Below are positions 19,863 through 31,831 of a DNA stretch of 64,000 nt, piece after piece (the first letter of the stretch is position 1; every line of letters begins with the position of its first letter). Below the pieces are notes generated by a model that worked only from the letters and a program-made list of their open reading frames with translations, was not told where the DNA came from and did no database searches. The stretch comes from Gracilaria domingensis (Eukaryota; Rhodophyta; Florideophyceae; Gracilariales; Gracilariaceae): NCBI GenBank assembly GCA_022539475.1, contig VCMS01000105.1:1-64000 (forward strand), given 5' to 3'. A program made the position numbers and the translations under genes.

Positions 19863-20135
19863 CCCTTCATAAGGTGTTCCTCCGATCTTAGAGTGTCTTG
19901 TGATAGTCTCCAATTAAAGCCAGCTAGTGGCAAATTTTCCCTTACCCTCGTCGAGGTATGCTTCTCGGCGACGAGCTTCTTCCCCTTCGTTCTCCTTCAG
20001 TAGGATCTGCCTTCTTCCACTTCTCTTCCAGTTCCTGGCCATATAGTGCAGATATCTTCATTCCTCTTCAGGCAGTTCCTACTTCTCCGTAATACGGAAG
20101 TATCCCGATAATTCGGTAGTTCTACTACATCTCTC
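19863..20135. other. Spacer between antisense ORFs and chromodomain
   Basis: The two opposite-strand coding regions converge here. The stretch is pyrimidine-rich on the plus strand and contains no gene I can support. Confidence 0.4.
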
Positions 20136-20653
20136 CTATGATACAGAGGATCCCTCCCTACTCCTAGGTCTTCTTCTTCTCTTCCGAGCGTCTGACTTCT
20201 TTCTTCCAACCGCAAGGCGGGCACGAGTACAGTAGAGCACACCGATAAGCGGGCTAACCGACCATCTCGTTATCCATGTTGGAGGCAATGGCGTCCGATT
20301 ACGGCGGTGATACGACATGACCTTGGACCTAGGGAGGTGTTCAATTGGTTCCCAAGTGTCCTCGTCAGGAGGATAGCCGTACCAACGGACTCTATACAGT
20401 AGTTTCCCTTCGGGCTTTCCTCGTGTTCCACGATACGATCTACCACGAATTCTTGTGGGTACACGCCATCTCTGGCTTCTTTCTTGTCCTTTCCCGACAT
20501 CAGAGAGTGACAACTAGCAAAACCCAAGCGGGGTAGTACTTCCTTCGGGTTTCGAACCGGTTCTCGGGGCGGAGAATAAGTAAACTGTCGTGTTTTCCAG
20601 CCGTCGCGATGGAGTGTGCTAACTACCGACACGGGCATCCAATTGCCTCGCAA
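20136..20653 (-). pseudogene. Chromodomain, C-terminal part of the element B integrase
   Basis: One minus-strand frame reads EFVVDRIVEHEESPKG. A second, one base out of phase, continues KLLYRVRWYGYPPDEDTWEP and IEHLPRSKVMSYHRR. Together they form a chromodomain: beta-strand V-x-x-I, YRVRWYGYP, TWEP, then the C-terminal helix. In chromoviruses this domain directs integration to marked chromatin. The phase change falls at a G run near 20405. Confidence 0.8.
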
Positions 20654-22187
20654 GTGAGCTCAATCGAAAGCTCTTGATCTCCGGTTTCCGGCAAACTTTT
20701 TTCTATCCCAAACGGGCAACTAATCGACGAACGGTCGCGTCCGTGAAGCGGCAATACCTTTACTTTCGCTGCGGAAGAGCCGTTGTGACGGAGAAGTGGT
20801 GTACAGCACTCCCTGCGCAGGGCGGCGGAACGTGGGGCACGGCGCATGACCTGGGGTGCATTCGATTTTCATTGGATATTTGGGCACACCCGGGCGCGCG
20901 TGTGCGCCACACGTCCCGTGAACGGTATCTACGCTGTCAGGTTTTTCGGCCGGCGGTTGCCAAGCGGCGTGCAATTCCCCCCAGCAATGGCGCATGTTTA
21001 CAGCAGGTAATCTCAAATCTCCCGCCGTCGGGCTGCACATGCATACCGTATGTGGTACCGTTCACCGTGCTTACGGTCCTGCACCTCGACATGTTCCGTA
21101 TGTTCCAGCGTACCCTTCGGGGAACTTGACCACTTTCTCCTTCAGGCTTTCCAGTACAATCCACAAGGGTTCTTCTTTCCTTCCTCCTCCCGCTATGGGC
21201 TGTTCCCAGGTAGGCTATACATCGATCTCCATGTCGCCTCGTCCGACAAACGGGTCGGCGCAGACAGTGCATTCGCGCGAGCGAGATACCGTACGCTCCA
21301 ACGACTTGGATTGCATCCCAACGGGGCCACAAACTTCTTTAGCTGTAGCACTCCCTGCGGGGGATTCTTCACTTCTTCTGACTTCATTCCTCGCCGAGGT
21401 CTCGGATGTACGCGATTCAGCGCCAGCGCGACCATTCCCAGCGGGGGATTCTGTCTCACTCTGAGACTCAACACCTCGGTCAGGTCCAGCGGACGCCGGA
21501 GCAACCGGAGCGCGATTTACACTGCTCTCCCCCTCCTTAGGGTGCGATACGGCTTCCGTATTTGGCGCCAATACCGTAGACGGGGGTTGAATCTTATTAA
21601 GCTCAGTAGACGGTGCAGGTGTAACCCGTGAGAGTCCGGGGTTATCCTTGAGTAACTCTGTTGTACTGGGCAATTCAGAGAGACCGTGTTGCTGGTGGGG
21701 CAAAACCGATGGGCGGTTCGCAGTAGCACCCGACTGTTCGGTCTCCTGGCTCCTGGTGCGGCGGTGAGCCATTTCCGGTACTCGGCCTTGAGATAACTTC
21801 CTGGATAGGGCTTGGGGCGCGATACACTCGATCTCGTGATACCCGCTCGTGCTGATTATCAATATCGAGCACGACGGTCGTCTCCTGGACGGATACTACC
21901 CGAAAGAGGCCACTGGCGATTGGAGAGAGCTTATGCCGCTTCTCTTTCTCAGGATTATAGTACTCCTTCCTGAGGAACACGTACTCACCATCCCGCAGTT
22001 GCGGTAGCGGCCTGCGAATTCGACTATCGAAATTGCGCTTGTACGCGAGTTGAGCCTTCTCTATAGAGCGTTTAGCAATGGGCACCATCATGCTTAACCA
22101 TTTCTTCCACGCCTCTCGATGTAATCTCGGTGTAGAGTATTGGTCCATAGTTGGCTGTGCCTCAATAGCAAAGGGAGGCGGTCTCCT
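20654..22187 (-). pseudogene. Post-integrase GPY/F-like region and linker of element B
   Basis: The frame at 22148-21675 contains LRDGEYVFLRKEYY, HKLSPIASGLFRVVSV, TTVVLDI and RVSRDRVYRAPSP, which match the GPY/F module after gypsy integrases (here GLF rather than GPF). The next frame (21862-21215) is a Ser/Glu-rich linker toward the chromodomain. Between 21215 and 20654 no clear coding sequence is seen. At least two frame changes occur. Confidence 0.65.
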
Positions 22188-23009
22188 TTACAGGACCAAC
22201 TCGAAAGGGGACAAAGACGTGACGCGATTCACTTGGGTGTTATACGCATAGGTGATTGCGTCAGTGTACAGATCCCAAGTCTTGGGGTGTTGCACAACGT
22301 AGGATCTCAATGCACCAAGAATGGTTCGGTCAAATCTCTCTGCTTGACCATTAGTTTGGGGATGATACGTTGTTGTGAACAGATTCCTAATATCCAGGAT
22401 GCGACATACGTCTTGAAAGAACTTCGACGTGAACTGAGAGCCGTTCTCGGAGAGTAAGTGTACCGGTGGTCCATAGACAAAGACCCAGTGGGTAACAAAC
22501 GCCTGAGCCTCAGCGGCAGCAGTTATCCGCTTAAGCGGCACAGTCCGTACCAGCTTCGAGAAGCGATCGGTAATTACCAGGAGGTATTGATTTCCTTGCG
22601 AGGTTTTGATCAGTTCGCCTAGAATATCAATGGCGACAAATTCCAACGGCGCCCTTACGGGGAATAACTTTAACTTCTTGGAGTGCTTCCTTAATTTGAT
22701 GTCGTTCTTGGCACGTTCCTGACAGAATCGGCGGACTGCATAACAGTCAAATGCCATTGCCGGCCAGTAAAAATCCTTTCTCAGTGTGAGATACAACTTA
22801 CTTCCTCCCGGATGGGCTCTCAATTTCACGTAGTGAAAGAGATGAAGGACGCGACTCTGCAAGGAGTGCGGCACCACTATTTGTGGGTTCGTTGACACCT
22901 TCCCTACTAGGTAGCCTTGATCGTTCACCTGAAAAGGTAAGTGGTACCCACCATTCAGACGGGCTCGTACCTGGATACAGAAGAGATCCGTCTGTTGTTC
23001 CCGTATCAT
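22188..23009 (-). pseudogene. Integrase of element B, catalytic Asp substituted
   Basis: From HHCC remnants (AHPGGSKLYLTLRKDFYWPA, FCQERAK) through the core: AIDILGELI (first Asp), VHLLSENGSQF where SDNG is expected, and YHPQTNGQAERFDRTI with the catalytic Glu. The second catalytic residue is Glu instead of Asp, so strand transfer is probably abolished. The zinc-binding motif has also lost one cysteine. This frame is one base out of phase with RNase H upstream. Confidence 0.85.
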
Positions 23010-24379
23010 CTCCTCGGGCGTGATGGGTATAAATGACCCGGCACCCGGTTAAGCGGTCGTGTGGCGAGAATGTCGTCACGCACGTCATCCGACAGGATTT
23101 CAGTCCTCCCATCGAGGTCACCAACCATAAAGCATGGGATATCAGCGTCCTCAGTAGGCTCTGCTTCAGCTGCTGTGCCCAAACGGGATAGTGCGTCTGC
23201 CTGCAAGTTGAGGGAGCCCTTCTTGTACACGACTTCGAAGTCAAATTCCGACAGTCGGAGTCTCCAACGCATCAAGCGTCAGGATGGTTCGGTGATTTCC
23301 ATGAGCCAACGGAGACACTTGTGGTCAGTGTGCACCCTAAAGTGAGTTCCCATCAAATATGGTCTGAGAGTAGACAATGCCCAGACTACGGCAAGACATT
23401 CCTTCTCGGACACCGAGTAGTTCCGTTCGTGGACGTTCAGCGATCGCGACCAGTACCCAATAGGGTGTCGTTTCCCGGTCTCTTCGGTTTGAAACAAAGC
23501 ACACCCAACCTGGTTCGCACTAGCGTCGGTATCGACTTCATAGGGTAACCCAGATTTGGGGAGAACCAAAATTGGCGGTGACGTTACGCCTTCGACCAAT
23601 GCCGTAAAGGCGGAGGCCTCTGCACCTCCAAAGGGGTCCAATTCAACAGGTTTTCCTTTCGTAAGGAGCTTATTCAATTGTGAAGCAATGTCCGCAAAGT
23701 TCGGAACGAAACGTCTGTAGACGTTACAAAGTCCCAAGAAGGATCGCAACTCTGTTTGAGTCCTTGGGTGCTTAGCCTCTTTCAAGGATTTGACCCGTAC
23801 CTCATCGACTGAGAGTTTTCCGGGACGGATGATGTGACCCAGATACTTAACCGATTCGGTGAAGAACTCGCACTTCTTGAGTTTCAGTGTGATTCCTGCG
23901 TCACGCAGTACTCTCATGACATCCCGAACATGGGCTAGAGGGTCATCTAGATTTTTGGAAAAAACGACGATATCGTTCAGATACACCAAACATGTGGTCC
24001 ACTTGAATCGTGCCAACAGGATATCAACCGCAGGCTGGAAAGTAGCGGGTGCATTAGTTAACCCAAAGGGCATTCTCCGGAAACGGTATAGGCCTTGATG
24101 GCAGACGAATGCTGTCTTGTTCCGGTCTTCCTCCCTGATGGGAACCTGCCAATATCCTCAGTTCGCATCAAGGGTGGTAAATACGTTTGCGCTCCCCAGA
24201 AAGTCGATATATTCGTCCATCCGGGGTATCGGATATACATATTTCACTTTAACCGCGTTTAACTTTCGGTAATCGATACAGAATCTCCGAGATCCGTCCG
24301 GTTTCGGAATTAGCTCTACAGGTGACGCCCAAGGGGATTGAGCGGCCTCAATAACGCCAGCCCTCAACATCTTCTCGAC
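23006..24379 (-). pseudogene. Reverse transcriptase and RNase H of element B
   Basis: In-frame order: SPVELIPKPDGSRRFCIDYR, TTLDAN, then a TGA stop, GYWQVPI, MPFGLTNAPATFQ, and YLNDIVVFS where YxDDIVVFS is expected, so one of the paired catalytic Asp residues is Asn. RNase H follows with DTDASANQVG, EKECLAVVWAL and HTDHKCLRWL, then a second TGA and LQADALSRLG; its four acidic residues are kept. A TAA lies just upstream at 24380-24382. Confidence 0.9.
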
Positions 24380-25445
24380 TTAAGATTTCTCTTCTTCCCG
24401 AGCTTTCGGTCCGGCCCGATAGGGATGTTGCGCGATAGGCCGAGTATTCGGAAGCAGGTCGATGCAGTGTTCAGTTACTCCAATTGTTCCTTGGGTGCCG
24501 TCCCACATGGGAGTGAATTCACGCAACATCTCACGCAACTTCTCCCCATGGGATTCTGGTACATGCTCCAGATCTAGCTTCCTCAATTCCTCAACAGGAT
24601 CTTTCAAATCACTGCCAGGCGGTACAGGGCTAACCTCCAAAGGTTTCGGATTGTTTTGACGCGAGTCCCTTTGGGTTTCATCCGTGTCGACGGCTTCACT
24701 AAATCGCGATTCAGCGCTCTCTTCCCCCTCCTTAGGGTGTGAAACTCCGAGAACCTTTGCGATAGGGATCTTCGTTGGGACGACCGCAGTCGGGTGTGGC
24801 GGCACTGTACCAATCACTTGGTTCTTTACCAGCCACTGAGTGGAATTTCCAAAGTTGGCGACCATAACCTTGAAGGGTGGATCTGGTTGGATAGTTACCA
24901 CTCCATTCGCAAGAGCGATTTGGCGATGTTCATATAAAAGCGGCAACGGTTGTACTGTGTGGAGGCCCCATTGTTTGGTGGTGACATCGATCCATACCTG
25001 GGATTCTGGTGGCAGCTGCACGGACTTCAAGACGTGTAGCTTGGTCGACACCATGCCATCGTTGGAGGCTTGCTGCGCGGCTGGTAGCGGCACGTGTTTC
25101 CGCGTTGCGGCTCGCAGCGGTTTCCGAACAATCGGCAGGACTGATCCGTCTTCCATTTCTACTTGGCGTTTCCGCGGGCGGATAGCTTCCACGAAGCGAT
25201 CGCAGAAATCACAACCGAGGATAATCGGGGCAGCCAATGAGTCGCAGACGACAAAGTCAAGTTGTACCAAACAAGTTCCTAATCGTACAAGGAGTGTAAT
25301 GTAACCAGCCGTTCTCAACGGATTATTGTTCGCATCGGCGAAGTTTGGAGCAGGGCCGAAACCGATCGTTCCCCGAAGAGCGGGCGGAATTAACTTCTTC
25401 TTGATCAAGTTAGGAGCAGCTTCTGTATCTAGGACAGCTAATTAC
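24380..25445 (-). pseudogene. Aspartic protease and linker of element B
   Basis: The protease starts with VLDTEAAPNLIKKK, where retropepsins have DTGA or DSGA; the Gly is replaced by Glu. Later PIILGCDFCDRF gives the ILG-type motif near the end of the fold. A TAA stop precedes the active site by two codons. The frame then runs about 250 residues to the RT and is interrupted by TAA at 24380-24382. Confidence 0.75.
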
Positions 25446-25752
25446 CTAACCATGAATTGGGTGGACAGGCCAAGGTCAGTATATACCTTGTGGTTCCTCT
25501 TGGCCATTACCAGGATTCTATCCGGCGCACGGAGATTTCAGGACCGTACCCACGGGCGACGAAGAACACTACAGTGTTCTGAATCCACGTCTGTGGCAGC
25601 CATCTTCCTTGTCAGCATTCTAACAGCCGGGGAGTAAAGCAGAGGGGCCTCGGGCGTCTTCAACTTCGGCTTAGAAGACGCTCCTCCCACAGGGGAGACT
25701 CCCAAGTTTAGTTTTTCGGAGCAGGACCGACCTGCTGGGGGCGGTTCCCATC

Positions 25753-27830
25753 CTAGGCATCGTGCTGATGACCGTTCGAGGGGTCGAATTTTCCCATCAT
25801 GTTCTGGGCTGCCATGCGGGCGGCCTGACCAACATTTGATCCGCCACTTAAGTGGACAGCCATCGCGTGCTTCGCGCCTTCATAGGAAGTTCTCGGCACA
25901 CGCGCTTGATTCTCTGGCAAGAGGGACTCGAACTGAGAGATAATTATCAACATTTCCCGTGCTGGGATTGTACACTGCGTCGAGATATGCCCAAATTGGC
26001 AACACTCGTAGGAGATAACTGAGGTTGATTGGTCTTGCGAACCTCTATCCACACGACCCTGCGGGGGGTTTTCCCTCCATTCTAGGCGACTGAATCTCAT
26101 CCCACGACCTCCATAGGGAATAGGTGCTGCGGGAACTCGCTGTCCCTGTGCATAAAATGCAGGATCAGTCTCCGATCACGGAGCGGACGTGGACGGTAGT
26201 TCCGAAGTACCCACTGAGTCGGGGTTGCTACCCACGAGGTTGATGGTGTCATGATCCATAATTGGAGTCGTTCCCATCGTATTGGGCGGATGAGTAGTCA
26301 GATTCCTCATCGAATAGTACCTTACGAGGCTTTGATCTAGAAGGACGCCGAGCTCGGAGCATTTCTCGTTCGGCTTGGGCGTATTGTACCAATTCAAGGT
26401 AGGTCATCTTTCTATTATCCTCCCGATATCGGGCTACCAGTGCCCGTATTTGGGGATCCAACCCATCCACGAACAAGGAACATCTCTCTCCGGACGGATG
26501 AACATTACCACAGCGGTGGAAAGCCTTATTCAGGTGCGTTGAATAAGCGGTTTCCGTTTCTCTCGGACGTTGTTTCGTATCCCTCAGGGCTGACGTAGCC
26601 TTTTGAATGGCGTGACCAGTAGCGTATGACCGTAAGAGGTAGTGTACCGCTTCGGGCCAACACGTCACTCCTCCTTCGGAGGCTCTCGATGATCCGCGGA
26701 CGGAGTTGAATTGATCTTCAGCCAGACTTTGGAGGTAGTACGGGAGGGCTACATACGCCTGTCCTTCAATCATTCCGATTATATCGGCTTCTTGCACGAA
26801 ACTTGCGAGGAAATCCAGAACCAGAATGGGGTCTTCTCCTGTAAACTCTCTCTTGTTTAGAGTAACGCCGAATCTTCGGATAAAATCCCTAACTTTTCCA
26901 GTTCCTCTCGAGGTCCGAACTTCGGAGGTATTCTGAAGTCGATAATATCGATATGAATGCAGCGTCCGATATAGCGGATTGCACGGCTTCAACTTTTTCA
27001 TTCCATGGTGCTTCTTTCCCTCCTTCCGAGTGCGGATAGCTCCTTGAGAGGTAAAGGTAGCTTTAGACCGTGACTTTGGCGAAAGAGAACGCCGGCGGCG
27101 GCTATCATCCCAGGAATCGGAGGATGACGACGATGACGAACTGTCCGAACTACTTCCGGAGTCGGAGTCAGACATATCCGAATAATTACGGGATTTCTTC
27201 ATGGACTTGCGACGGCTCCTCTTACTAGATCGATGAAGGGAACTTTCGGCATCCGAACGATTCCGCTCGGTCTGTCTCCTCATCCATCCTAATAGTGGCT
27301 TCGAGGGTATCCAAACGTACATGGACTCGCTCCAGGGCGGTTCGGGTTTCCTCTCTTTCGAGGCCAGAGTCCTCTACATATACCCTTGGGCAACCAAAGC
27401 ACCCCATTATGGAATTCACCTCCTGTCTCAGGGTACAAATTTCTCCCGAGACATCTTTATCTAGGAGTTTATAGACCTGTCGACGGAACTCCTCGACTGA
27501 CTCGATGAGGGATACGTAAGCTGCATTAGCGATGCTAAGGCGAGCGTCCAGATTACTGTACTCCTGAGAGTCAAGCTTTTCCGGCGGTGCGGTTGAGGGT
27601 ATCTCCACGACTGGATCTTCCTCCTCTGCTTGCGGTGCAGCCTGCGAAGGAAATTCTAGAACTTCCTGTCCATCAATTGGCACGTCCGGGTTTTCGGAGT
27701 TCTCACCATTACCTCCCGGTTCGGGGACCGATGTCCTTGAACGCGTACCACCCGAACGAGCAGGGGCGTTCGAAGTAACCGATCTTTCTTTCGACAACGG
27801 AGCCTGTCGTGGCATACTGCAGGTAGCCAA
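25753..27830 (-). pseudogene. gag of element B, in several frames
   Basis: The N-terminal block (27830-27225) has a heptad-like region. The central block (27322-26249) holds a Ser-rich basic segment and the capsid core (AEDQFNSVRGSSRASEGG, YSTHLNKAFHRCGNVH, LVQYAQAEREM). The C-terminal block (26100-25753) has ECCQFGHISTQC, a zinc knuckle lacking correct Cys spacing. Overlapping frames at about 27270 and 26250 show frameshifts. The gene is homologous along its length to the decayed gag at 9.1-11.0 kb. Confidence 0.8.
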
Positions 27831-28007
27831 GCGGACTCCGGGACAATTATGTGAGAAATCACGAGACTTCCGAACTACCGAAAAGGAGGTGGGAGAAATC
27901 TAATCACAACCGGCAGAAAGGGGCTATAAATGTCAATCTCTCGAAAAAGGGATTCCAAGTGTCCAGATTCCAATTGATACAACAACACAGTTATGGTCCT
28001 GTCCGTT

Positions 28008-28023
28008 CTAGGTCGGGAGACCA
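28008..28023 (-). other. Primer-binding site of element B
   Basis: On the minus strand TGGTCTCCCGACCTAG follows the LTR end ...CTCTACA after three T. The TGG start fits pairing with a tRNA 3' CCA. The same 16 bases occur at 12468-12483. The donor tRNA is not identified. Confidence 0.7.
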
Positions 28024-28026
28024 AAA

Positions 28027-29027
28027 TGTAGAGCAAAACCCTGCGATAAACGCTATGGGGAATCTTCACTAGGATGTCCGAGTCCTACTCCCTATGAGAG
28101 GCAGACTCAGCGATAGAATCCTCTGTCCGTACTCGAGTCGAGTGACAAGCCGGGTTTAGGACCGGAGACGGTGACTGGCTATACCTACAGAGGTGGGATG
28201 CAAGGAACGGTGCAGATCCAGAGATGGAGTGTGATCCGAACCTGAACAAAGGGAAGAAAAAGGGGACCGTGTAAACCGGGGGAAGGCTCATGGTAAAAAC
28301 CACCGGAACGGAGCTATGGACCGTGCCAACCGGCGGGAACAGGTCCGACAGCGGAGCGACGCACTCAAAGGCGCCAAAATTAAACCCAATACTGGGGCGG
28401 AAGCGATACCTGAACCAGGTGAACAAGTGTAAACAACGAGACTCAACAGAGTGGCAACAACAAGAATCAACAACGAAAACAAAACAAGAAACAACAAAAG
28501 ACAACCGACACAACGGTAAAGACAATTAAAGATCCAAAGATGGCGAGGCAAGTGCTTCCTTAGTGACCCAGAGGGGTAGTAGTGCCGATACCAGTCGTGG
28601 TTACTCTGCAGATGAAGTCGTAGACCTACGTAGGCAGCAAACTACTATAGCCCGATTCTGAACAGGATTCGACTTGAGTTTCGACTCAGTTATCCATTTA
28701 CTTGGGGGCTCAAGGGTGAGATCACCCGAGCATATATACTACTACGTCTACGGTGCACACCTCCCGAGGGTTCTACACGTGGACAACCCACTGTCAGGGG
28801 TTGGGATAGTTCCCAGCGGGAGTAGCACAATTATCTGCAGACAAACCTCCACACGTGGCCAACTATTCCACTTACTATACACTTCCTACAGAGGATTCAC
28901 CTACCAAGGCTCTGTTAAAACCCTCCAAAAATTGCCCAAAATTAAAGGGAGTTTTCATATCTTCGCCACGTCACCGGCCATCAGTACCATCTCATTATGA
29001 CCGACATGATGCAGCCGTTGCTCCACA
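28027..29027 (-). repeat. 5' LTR of element B (1,001 bp)
   Basis: On the minus strand it runs TGTGGAGCAACGG ... GGGTTTTGCTCTACA, with TGTRGAG inverted ends. The promoter-distal half is pyrimidine-rich on the minus strand (about 28.53-28.40 kb). Its start is shared with the truncated copy at 17733. Confidence 0.8.
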
Positions 29028-29064
29028 ACAACGGATGCCTTTCTATGTATAAGTACGTTAAGCA

Positions 29065-30022
29065 TGTGGAGCAAACCCTTTGGGGTCTCTTGGTTTTGTT
29101 AACTCCTTTAAGGATTCGTACTTGGGTGATGAAGGTGTTTCTAAGTCGTGGATATGATCCCTTCAAGGGAGGAATAAGCGTTGGTTTTACCTGAACTTTC
29201 TTAGGTAGACTGGACTCTGACACCATTGCGTGATGAGGAACACGTGGGATGTGTGTAGTATGCATGGGTGCATTGTACCATGAGGTACCTTGACAGTGGG
29301 TGATCCACGTGTATGGACCTTATGAGGTGTGCACTACTTTAATTTATATTGTTAGTTTAATGTACAGTTGGACGTACTTAGGTGGGCGCTACCTGGCCGT
29401 CGCGCGCACTCAGTAAAGTCAACTGAGGTTCGTCTTTGAGACTACATTTTCTTTCGAGAGCACTTTTGTGTTGGCTCTAGGCGTTGCTGCCCTTGCCGGT
29501 CTACGACTCCATGTGGAGAGTGACCTCAAGAGGTATAAGGACACCTACTCCCTTCAAGGACGCCACAGGACATCTGTATTACACGCAGATGTGTTGATTC
29601 TTGTTTGTTTCTTATTCCTGATTGCAGGACAGATCTCCGACCCAGTATTGGATGTGTTTCTTGTTATTGTTTACATTTTCTTTGGTTTTCCCCGTTTTTC
29701 GGGCCTGTTGCCTGCTTGCGCACGGCCCTTGACTCCTCCTTTCTGGATCTTTTTATTCCCTTTTCCTTTTCGGGCTACGTCTCCTCTCGGAGTCTACAGT
29801 CCGCTCTCTCGAGTGTCCTTACCTTTTTCCCCATTCTTTCTGGGGTTCTCCTACCTTTCTAGCTTCTCTATTTCACCTCTGTAGGCTCTACCTCCGCCCA
29901 CTACTGGCTTTAGACCCAGATTCTTGGTGGCAACAGAGGCTCTCCAGACGAGCTTCCATCCCAACAGAAAGCAGGATCTCGAACGTTCTGTGCGTGTTTC
30001 CTGTTTCCGGGCTTACACCACA
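29065..30022 (+). repeat. Solo LTR (958 bp) with target duplication
   Basis: Starts TGTGGAGCAAACCC, ends GGCTTACACCACA, and is flanked by AAGCA (29060-29064) and AAGCG (30023-30027), a 5-bp duplication with one mismatch. The interior follows the scheme of the other plus-oriented LTRs. It lies 37 bp from the end of element B. The long pyrimidine-rich open frame inside it is not a gene. Confidence 0.7.
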
Positions 30023-30601
30023 AAGCGATGCAAACTTCTACCCATTTTCTCGTACTAACCTTCTACCTGCTTCTCAATGTTAAGCATTGAAAAGGTACAG
30101 AATCGCAAAAATCAAACTTGTGCTGCCAATGCATCCAAGATCCAAGATTCGACTTGATTCGATTCTTTGTGTTAGTACACTCAGAGTTTAAGAAAATTGT
30201 CGCATTCCGTAATATTTACTGTAAGGAAGGGCGAAGGTGCGTTTTGCTTGCAAGTGTTTCAACCTTTGTATACAAACGCCCATCAATCCTGATGAACGCT
30301 CAAGACCGGCATTTACTATTCAAAGAGATTTGCATTGTACTTGTCTCCCTAAATGTTATTAAAGATTCCCATGTAGTTCATTTGAAGCCTTTTGTAGCTG
30401 CATCATTCTGTCGTGCTGTTCAACCGGCAACGATTACATCTCCTACTCGCATCCGATCAGGCATCCGAAAATTATCGCAGAGCACTCCTATTGAGGCTTT
30501 CGACCACCATTCCGTTCTCTCAGTTCTACTTGTTCGCGTTCCCCTTCCTCGACACGTCACAGTCGCTACTACTCCCTTGCGCTCTCCATCCTCGCCACGA
30601 C
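30023..30601. other. No gene recognised
   Basis: AT-rich sequence between the solo LTR and the CDC45 pseudogene, with one plus-strand open stretch (30118-30678) of unremarkable composition. Its last part overlaps the pseudogene in another frame. Confidence 0.4.
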
Positions 30602-31405
30602 ATGGTCGTATATTCCGCGAGCGAGTCTGCCGATGCTTCGTAGCTCGTCTGCGGTCGCATTTCCCCAGCCAGCGATAGAGCCCGCTCCATCACTCTCTCA
30701 CGCTCCGCGCTCACACAGGGCCCCGTCCTCATCTTCATCGCTGCGGCGGACCTTGACGCATTGGCATCCGGTCGTACCCTCTGCGCGCTGTTGAAAACGG
30801 ATCTGCTGCGCTACGAAGTGCACCCTGTCGCTGGTTATTCGCATCTACGTGACAAGTACAATGTTCTTATTCGTAGTGAGAATGCCGTTGAACCCCGGGC
30901 CGTCCAGTGCGTGAATTGCGAAGCCGCTGTCGATATCCAGTCCATTTCAGGGCTGTAACCTGAGCAAGACGACCCACTTGAGGCTGATTTCAAGGTCTTT
31001 GTCATTGACAGTCACCGCCCGTACCATCTCGCCAACATTCATCGCAAACGCATTATCATCTTTGACAGCCAGAAGAATTTCAACCATGCGCACTTTCTTA
31101 TCACTCTTAACTTCAGAAATGAGTGGGTTTTCGTCCCATATATCGACTCCACCGACAAGGAGGATGGCTACTACTCCCAGCATTCCGCCGAATCCGACCC
31201 AAAGCAACACGATGGACCCGACGCCAAGCTTGAAGGTTTTGTCGTTGATGATAGCGAGCCCACAACCAGAAATTCCCAACGCACCGACCGTTCACACCAG
31301 AGTCAACGCTTGCATGCCACAGAGAGAGCTTCGTCTACTGCGGAGGACACAGCCGGCTCTGCCGAGCCACATCTTCACGCGGGGGCATCCCATGCATATT
31401 CGTAG
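30602..31405 (+). pseudogene. CDC45: CDC45 (replication initiation factor) N-terminal pseudogene
   Basis: One continuous frame from ATG 30602 to TAG 31403-31405, broken by in-frame TAG (about 30641) and TAA (30956-30958), reads as the N-terminal part of Cdc45. Key segments are GPVLIFIAAADLDALASG (the DHH-like D-x-D motif), LRYEVHPVAGYSHL, CVNCEAAVDIQSI and, after the TAA, FKVFVIDSHRPYHLANIH (the DSHRP block). An acidic, hydrophilic stretch follows as in Cdc45. Cdc45 is part of the CMG helicase at replication forks. Only about 265 of the usual 550-650 residues are present. The copy is truncated and interrupted; no introns are seen, so it may be a retrocopy or a duplication from an intronless gene. 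Confidence 0.75.
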
Positions 31406-31831
31406 AGTCTCACTTAGCTGCAGTGACATGGTCTGTGGAGATCAGCAGCGCATCGATGCCGTAGATAGAGCGCCTATCCGAACAGAGAGTCTTCAATTTG
31501 TTTCGAAAGTCTGTCACTGGCCCAAGTAACCTGCAGCTATCGCACTCAATACACCGAAGCGCTGAGTGGGTAAAGAAAGAGTGAGACGCATGACACGAAA
31601 GGTTAGTGCGTGAGGGCCAGCCCTCGCTGGGAAATCATCCCTCATCACGGTAATGAGCAGCAAACGCCAATGAGCTGCGTGTTAAAGAGTTTTAATTCAT
31701 ACTATTGTTAAAGACGGCGCATAAAATGTGCCTCGGGTAGTTGAACATATTCCTGATCATTTTCGATATCAGAGATGCGGATTCAATGATCACTTCCGTG
31801 ATTGCTTCATCCTCATTAACGTCGTCAGTGG
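31406..31831. other. No gene recognised
   Basis: Junction between the CDC45 pseudogene and the integrase fragment. It contains AT-rich segments and no supported reading frame. Confidence 0.4.

Larger units (their letters stand above)
17441..29027 (-). mobile_element. Ty3/gypsy chromovirus (element B), nearly complete but inactive
   Basis: On the minus strand the order is 5' LTR (29027-28027), PBS, gag, protease, RT, RNase H, integrase, chromodomain, a region with antisense reading frames, PPT, and a truncated 3' LTR (17733-17441), about 11.6 kb. Protease-RT-RNH-IN order and a C-terminal chromodomain define a Ty3/gypsy chromovirus. Gag and pol contain several frameshifts and stop codons and at least two catalytic substitutions, so this copy cannot be autonomous. 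The 3' LTR lacks about 710 bp of its distal part; the homology with the 5' LTR ends abruptly at 17441. Confidence 0.85.

Noticed and set aside
29468-29884. 138-residue hydrophobic open frame
   Set aside because: Lies wholly inside a solo LTR and translates its pyrimidine-rich region.
30118-30678. 186-residue plus-strand frame
   Set aside because: Its 3' part overlaps the CDC45 pseudogene in another phase and the rest shows no motif.
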